Under the pieces are notes generated by a model. That model was not told the DNA's origin, searched no databases, and saw only the letters and a list, made by a program, of their open reading frames with translations. From Flavobacterium sp. 9R (GTDB lineage Bacteria > Bacteroidota > Bacteroidia > Flavobacteriales > Flavobacteriaceae): a stretch of DNA of 64,000 bases. Within the stretch, counting starts at the first letter, position 1. The number at the start of each line of letters is the position of its first letter. A program made the position numbers and the translations under genes. The stretch spans positions 3,049,198 through 3,113,197 of the forward strand of contig NZ_LR733413.1 in assembly GCF_902506345.1 (NCBI RefSeq). Direction: 5' to 3'. This document shows positions 60,304 through 64,000 of the stretch, piece by piece.

Positions 60304-61818
60304 ATGAAACTAAAAAATTTAAAATATACTATCCATGCGTTTGCCCTATTATTTGTGGCAACTTCATGTAGTGATGCTTTTTTGGAAATAGAACCAAAAG
60401 GAACTCCTTTGGAAGCTAATTATTATAAAAATGAAGACGAAGCTTTTTCTGGACTTGTGGCTGTTTATGACATATTAGGTAAACAATCTGGAGGTTTTGA
60501 AAATATGGTATGTATGATGAACGCTGGTTCTGACGATCACTACGCAGGTGGTGGTGGAGCAACAGATGGAACAGGAATGCAATCATTTTCTGATTATTCC
60601 ATCAGCTCATCAACAATTCCAGGAAGCTTTTGGAATAATTTTTACCAAGGAATATTTAGAGCGAATACTTTGTTAGTAAAATTGCCAAATGTTCCTATGG
60701 CCGACGCTCAAAAAGTAAGATTTACTGCAGAAACTAAAGCCTTACGTGCCTACTACTATTTTGAGTTAGTTCGTTTGTTCAAAAACATTCCATTGATTAC
60801 GGCCCCAATCCCTACCAGTGAAATTTACAATGTACTGCAAGCAAAACCAGAAGAAGTTTATGCTCAAATCGAAAAAGATTTGAAAGAAGCCATCCCTAAT
60901 TTGCCCAATACCATAACTAACCCTACTACTGAGGCTGGACGTTTTACTAAAGGAGCTGTTAAAGCCTTACTTGGTAAAGTGTATTTATACCAAGGTAAAA
61001 ATGCTTTGGCTGCTACTGAATTAGCTGAAGTAAATGGTACACCTGGAGGAACAAGTTCTTTTGGTTACAAATTATTGACTAAATATTCTGATTTATGGGT
61101 AATCAGTAACAAGTTCAATTCTGAATCGATAATAGAAGTATCTCACACGAGTAAAAGTAATGCCGGTTGGGGTAACTGGGGCTCAGGTTCTGATGAAGGA
61201 AATTCTATTAACGTAATGGTTGGACCTAGAGGATATTCTAGATCAACTAATTCTACAGCACCAGATTATGCTGCGGGTTGGAGTTTCAATCCAATCACTG
61301 TTGATTTGTACAATGCCTTAAAACCAGATCCTCGTTTTAGTTCAACTGTTGTTGATATGAAAGATTTGAAAGCTCAAGGTCTTGCTGATTATTCTCCAGG
61401 ATACAAAGACACAGGGTACTTTATCAAAAAGTTCATGCCTACAACTGCCGATGTAACTACTGGTGGTGGAGATGCAGTTTTGAACTACAAACAAAACGTA
61501 TACGTAATGCGTTTGGCAGATACTTATTTGATGGAAGCCGAAGCTTTGGGAGGAACAGGAGCTAGAGCTCAAGCGCTTCTTGATGCCGTTCGTGCTAGAG
61601 TTGGTTTACCATCTGTTCCAGTTTCTATAAATGCAATTATGGCCGAAAGAAGACTAGAATTGGCTTGCGAAGGGCACCGTTGGTTCGACTTGGTTCGTAC
61701 AGGAAGAGCAGCAGCTGTTTTGGCAAGTAGAGGTTTTATCGCAGGTAAAAACGAAATCTGGCCTATTCCGTTGAAAGAATTAGAAAACACCAAACTGGTT
61801 CAAAATCCAAATTATTAA
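60304..61818 (+). CDS. SusD/RagB-type glycan-binding lipoprotein
   Basis: A 504-residue SusD-like protein that sits on the outside of the SusC barrel and captures glycan. The lipoprotein signal ends LLFVATSC (Cys about 22). SusD features include FLEIEPKGTPLEANYYKNEDEAFSGLVAVYDIL, the TPR-like helices with AETKALRAYYYFELVRLFKNIPLI, RFTKGAVKALLGKVYLYQG, and the conserved C-terminal IMAERRLELACEGHRWFDLVRTGRAAAVL...IWPIPLKELENTKLVQNPNY. It follows susC by 14 bases and precedes the PKD lipoprotein by 16. Confidence 0.95.
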   Translation: MKLKNLKYTIHAFALLFVATSCSDAFLEIEPKGTPLEANYYKNEDEAFSGLVAVYDILGKQSGGFENMVCMMNAGSDDHYAGGGGATDGTGMQSFSDYSISSSTIPGSFWNNFYQGIFRANTLLVKLPNVPMADAQKVRFTAETKALRAYYYFELVRLFKNIPLITAPIPTSEIYNVLQAKPEEVYAQIEKDLKEAIPNLPNTITNPTTEAGRFTKGAVKALLGKVYLYQGKNALAATELAEVNGTPGGTSSFGYKLLTKYSDLWVISNKFNSESIIEVSHTSKSNAGWGNWGSGSDEGNSINVMVGPRGYSRSTNSTAPDYAAGWSFNPITVDLYNALKPDPRFSSTVVDMKDLKAQGLADYSPGYKDTGYFIKKFMPTTADVTTGGGDAVLNYKQNVYVMRLADTYLMEAEALGGTGARAQALLDAVRARVGLPSVPVSINAIMAERRLELACEGHRWFDLVRTGRAAAVLASRGFIAGKNEIWPIPLKELENTKLVQNPNY

Positions 61819-61834
61819 TCGTAAATCAAAAAAT

Positions 61835-62716
61835 ATGTTTGTAAATATAATTTCAAAAAGAGCCATTTACTTATTCTTTGCTTTTGCATCTATAAGTACT
61901 TTGCTTAGCTGTCAGCCTGATGATGCTGTTGAAGGAAACGGATTGACTGATGCTAATGTTGACGCTTCATTTACTATTACACCTGTAGAAGGTGCAGTGA
62001 ATACTTATATACTAGAAGCACAAACCAAAAATGTTATCGCCTCAAAATGGAACATTGGTGATGGAGTTTACGCTGGAAAAATGACAGAAAAAATTTCACT
62101 TCCAGATGCAGGAACCTACAAAATCACGCATATTGCTGTAGGAAGAGGTGGCTCAGAAAATGCAACTACCAAAGAAATTGTTGTTGCTACTTCAGACCCA
62201 CAAAAAGGGAATTTGGTAAAAGGGGGCAATTTCGCCACTGCTGCCGATCACGCACAATGGAGCAGTTGTAATTTGAGTCCTTCTGGCGCTGCCAAATGGA
62301 ACTTCAAAACCGGAAGCGCTACCATCAACTCTAATGGTGGTTGGGCTCAAGAAGCCATTTATCAAGCTATCGATGTGGTAAAAGATAAAGAATACACGAT
62401 TGATATGAATGTTTCTTCAAACGATGGTTCGAACGAAACTTGGTTCGAAGTGTATGCTGGAACTACAGTACCGGCTTCAGGAGTAGAATACAAAGACAAC
62501 AAAGTGATGGGATTAAGTACTTGGGACGGTTGTGCAAAAGCGGCCTTCTCTGGAAAACTATCAGTTGTGGGCTGTGTAAAAAATGCCGCTGGAGTTATCT
62601 CGAACACTGTAAAATTTAGTCAAACCGGAAAAATATATCTAGTGATTCGCTGCGGCGGAAACACATTTACTCCAAGCGGAATTACCATTTCCAAAGTGGA
62701 GTTTAGAGGAAAATAA
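61835..62716 (+). CDS. PKD-domain surface lipoprotein, likely glycan-binding (SusE-position)
   Basis: A 293-residue lipoprotein (signal ending ISTLLSC, Cys about 26). Residues about 45-115 form a PKD-like immunoglobulin fold (DASFTITPVEG...ASKWNIGDGVYAGKMTEKISLPDAGTYKITHIAVG). Residues about 125-293 form a beta-sandwich with GNLVKGGNFATAADHAQWSSCNLSPSG...VSSNDGSNETWFEVYAG...KIYLVIRCGG, reminiscent of carbohydrate-binding modules. It occupies the position where PUL operons usually encode an additional surface glycan-binding protein. The exact ligand is unknown. A terminator-like hairpin separates it from the glycosidase gene. Confidence 0.8.
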   Translation: MFVNIISKRAIYLFFAFASISTLLSCQPDDAVEGNGLTDANVDASFTITPVEGAVNTYILEAQTKNVIASKWNIGDGVYAGKMTEKISLPDAGTYKITHIAVGRGGSENATTKEIVVATSDPQKGNLVKGGNFATAADHAQWSSCNLSPSGAAKWNFKTGSATINSNGGWAQEAIYQAIDVVKDKEYTIDMNVSSNDGSNETWFEVYAGTTVPASGVEYKDNKVMGLSTWDGCAKAAFSGKLSVVGCVKNAAGVISNTVKFSQTGKIYLVIRCGGNTFTPSGITISKVEFRGK

Positions 62717-62757
62717 GATTGTTTAAGTTAGTTGAGTTAAGTTTTGAGTTTTGTTGT

Positions 62758-62794
62758 AATAGCCCATTCTCATCCTGATTATGGGCTATTTTTT
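62758..62794 (+). terminator. Stem-loop terminator between the PKD lipoprotein and GH30 genes
   Basis: A perfect 10-bp stem, AATAGCCCAT with ATGGGCTATT, a 13-base loop, then TTTT. It may partly end the susC-susD-lipoprotein transcript and lower expression of the downstream enzyme. Confidence 0.75.
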
Positions 62795-62851
62795 AACAAA
62801 AGGACGTAACTTAGATGATTCATTATTAGACATTTAATAAAATATACACAC

Positions 62852-64000
62852 ATGAATAAATCGGCTATATCTCTATTCTGTTTGCTTCTTATGGGAACCC
62901 TTTTTGCACAACAAAAGGAAAGCAAAGGAAAACAAGCGTTTACAACAGCTGGAAAAAAAGTAACCGTTTACACAACAGCAGCCAATACCGACTTGCGATT
63001 AAGCCCGACAGCTCATTTGGTTTTTGCAAAAGCAGCGCAACCGCTAGAAACAGAAATATCCATTTTTGTTGAGCCACAACGAAAATTCCAATCCTTGATG
63101 GGAATTGGAGGTGCCATTACGGATGCAAGTGCCGAAGTGTTTGCCAAGTTGTCAAAAGAAAAACAGCAAGAATTTTTAACTGCTTACTACGATACACAAA
63201 AAGGCATAGGCTATTCATTGCTAAGAACAACAATTCATAGCTCTGATTTTAGCAGTGGAAGCTATACTTATATCGAAGAAGGCGATAAGGATTTGAAAAC
63301 ATTTTCTATTGACCACGACAAACAATTCCGAATCCCAATGATTAAGCAAGCCACTCAAGCTGCAGGCGGAAAAATAGTAACCTATGTTTCTCCTTGGAGC
63401 CCACCAGCCTTTATGAAAAGCAACAAGCAAATGCTAAAAGGCGGAACACTCTTGCCAGAATATTACCAAGCTTGGGCCAATTATTACGCCAAGTTTATCA
63501 AAGCCTACGAAAAAGAAGGAATGCCTATTTGGGGATTGACCATTCAAAACGAACCTATGGCAGTACAAACTTGGGAATCTTGTGTTTTCTCTGCCGAAGC
63601 CGAAAGAGACTTCTTGAAAAACTACCTAGGACCAACCTTAAAAAAAGAAGGACTAGGCAACAAAAAAATCATTGTTTGGGACCACAACCGCGATTTGATG
63701 AATCAAAGAGCCAATGTGATTTTTACCGACCCCGAAGCCTCAAAATATGCTTGGGGAATGGGATTTCACTGGTACGAAACTTGGGCAGGAGGCGCGCCAA
63801 TGTATGATAACGTAGCCAAAGTTCACGAAGCCTTCCCAGATAAAAACCTCATTTTTACCGAAGGTTGTATCGAAAAATTCGATGCTCAAAAATACCAATT
63901 TTGGCCTAACGCCGAACGATACGGAGCCTCAATGATACACGATTTTAATAACGGAACTGTAGCTTGGACCGATTGGAATATTCTCCTCGATGAAAACGGA
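62852..64000 (+). CDS. GH30-family glycoside hydrolase (3' end beyond window)
   Basis: Open from the ATG at 62852 to the window end, 383 codons, so the protein is cut off. The signal peptide is MNKSAISLFCLLLMGTLFA before QQKESKG. The N-terminal part reads RKFQSLMGIGGAITDASAEVFAKLS (about 77-101), the usual start of GH30 glucosylceramidase/beta-1,6-glucanase-type enzymes, followed by YVSPWSPPAFMKSN. The likely acid/base is Glu234 in GLTIQNEP and the nucleophile Glu337 in LIFTEGC. In marine relatives GH30 enzymes in such loci debranch beta-1,6-linked glucans, so a beta-glucan such as laminarin is a plausible but unproven target. Confidence 0.93.
   Translation, partial: MNKSAISLFCLLLMGTLFAQQKESKGKQAFTTAGKKVTVYTTAANTDLRLSPTAHLVFAKAAQPLETEISIFVEPQRKFQSLMGIGGAITDASAEVFAKLSKEKQQEFLTAYYDTQKGIGYSLLRTTIHSSDFSSGSYTYIEEGDKDLKTFSIDHDKQFRIPMIKQATQAAGGKIVTYVSPWSPPAFMKSNKQMLKGGTLLPEYYQAWANYYAKFIKAYEKEGMPIWGLTIQNEPMAVQTWESCVFSAEAERDFLKNYLGPTLKKEGLGNKKIIVWDHNRDLMNQRANVIFTDPEASKYAWGMGFHWYETWAGGAPMYDNVAKVHEAFPDKNLIFTEGCIEKFDAQKYQFWPNAERYGASMIHDFNNGTVAWTDWNILLDENG

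Noticed and set aside
63394..63807. Plus-strand 137-codon frame beginning MEPTSLYEK
   Set aside because: It is an out-of-frame shadow within the GH30 gene, whose own frame carries both catalytic glutamates.

Overview
The window is chromosomal DNA from a Flavobacterium-like member of the Bacteroidota. Four things point there: low G+C; promoters of the Bacteroidota type (TTG, about 19-22 bases, then TAnnTTTG) with no clear Shine-Dalgarno sequences; marker genes of that phylum (type IX secretion porU/porV, gliding gene gldJ, a SusC/SusD pair); and Flavobacteriaceae-style versions of rsgA, pdhA/pdhC and the exbB-exbD-exbD-tonB operon. I cannot give a species.

Layout. 1-127 is the end of an IS3-type insertion sequence. 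240-1669 holds rsgA and dtd. 1806-9707 is a tandem array of four exported DUF3857/transglutaminase-like proteins; only the first keeps the catalytic cysteine. 9781-14273 holds a MazG-type hydrolase, aroA, queA and kynU. 14480-18524 (minus) is a small operon: flavin reductase, Fe-S photolyase, and an unrecognised flavoenzyme-like protein with clustered cysteines. 18771-22570 holds a penicillin-acylase-type hydrolase and kmo. 22782-25178 (minus) holds a cupin, a DUF486 membrane protein and a HerA-like ATPase. 25547-31295 is the Ton motor operon (exbB, two exbD, tonB) extended by a small membrane protein, a PstS-like lipoprotein and a TPR protein. 31423-35797 holds queE, a free TonB C-terminal domain, a bacillithiol-transferase-like protein, a methyltransferase, a cysteine-cluster protein and a LolC/E-type permease. 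35868-36650 holds an extragenic repeat, three tandem rRNA-type promoters and a 5S rRNA gene with no 16S or 23S beside it. 36756-45517 holds an endonuclease III homologue, an AsmA-like protein, miaE, a glycosyltransferase, pdhC/pdhA and cdd. 45660-53925 is the T9SS/gliding locus porV-porU, then divergent gldJ and murF. 53963-64000 is a polysaccharide utilization locus: a membrane-spanning LuxR-type regulator, SusC, SusD, a PKD lipoprotein and a GH30 glycosidase cut by the window end.

How the parts work together. The Ton operon powers SusC-type transporters such as the one at the right end. PorU and PorV process and export T9SS cargo, and GldJ belongs to the same gliding and secretion machinery. 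KynU and Kmo are two steps of tryptophan-to-quinolinate conversion for NAD. QueA and QueE are two steps of queuosine synthesis.

Points most worth a second look: the three transglutaminase homologues without their catalytic residues; the photolyase-linked Cys-rich protein; the orphan 5S gene behind three promoters; three extragenic elements with shared ends but different hairpins; and a ten-base motif repeated four times between the PUL regulator and susC. I saw no CRISPR array, prophage or tRNA gene.
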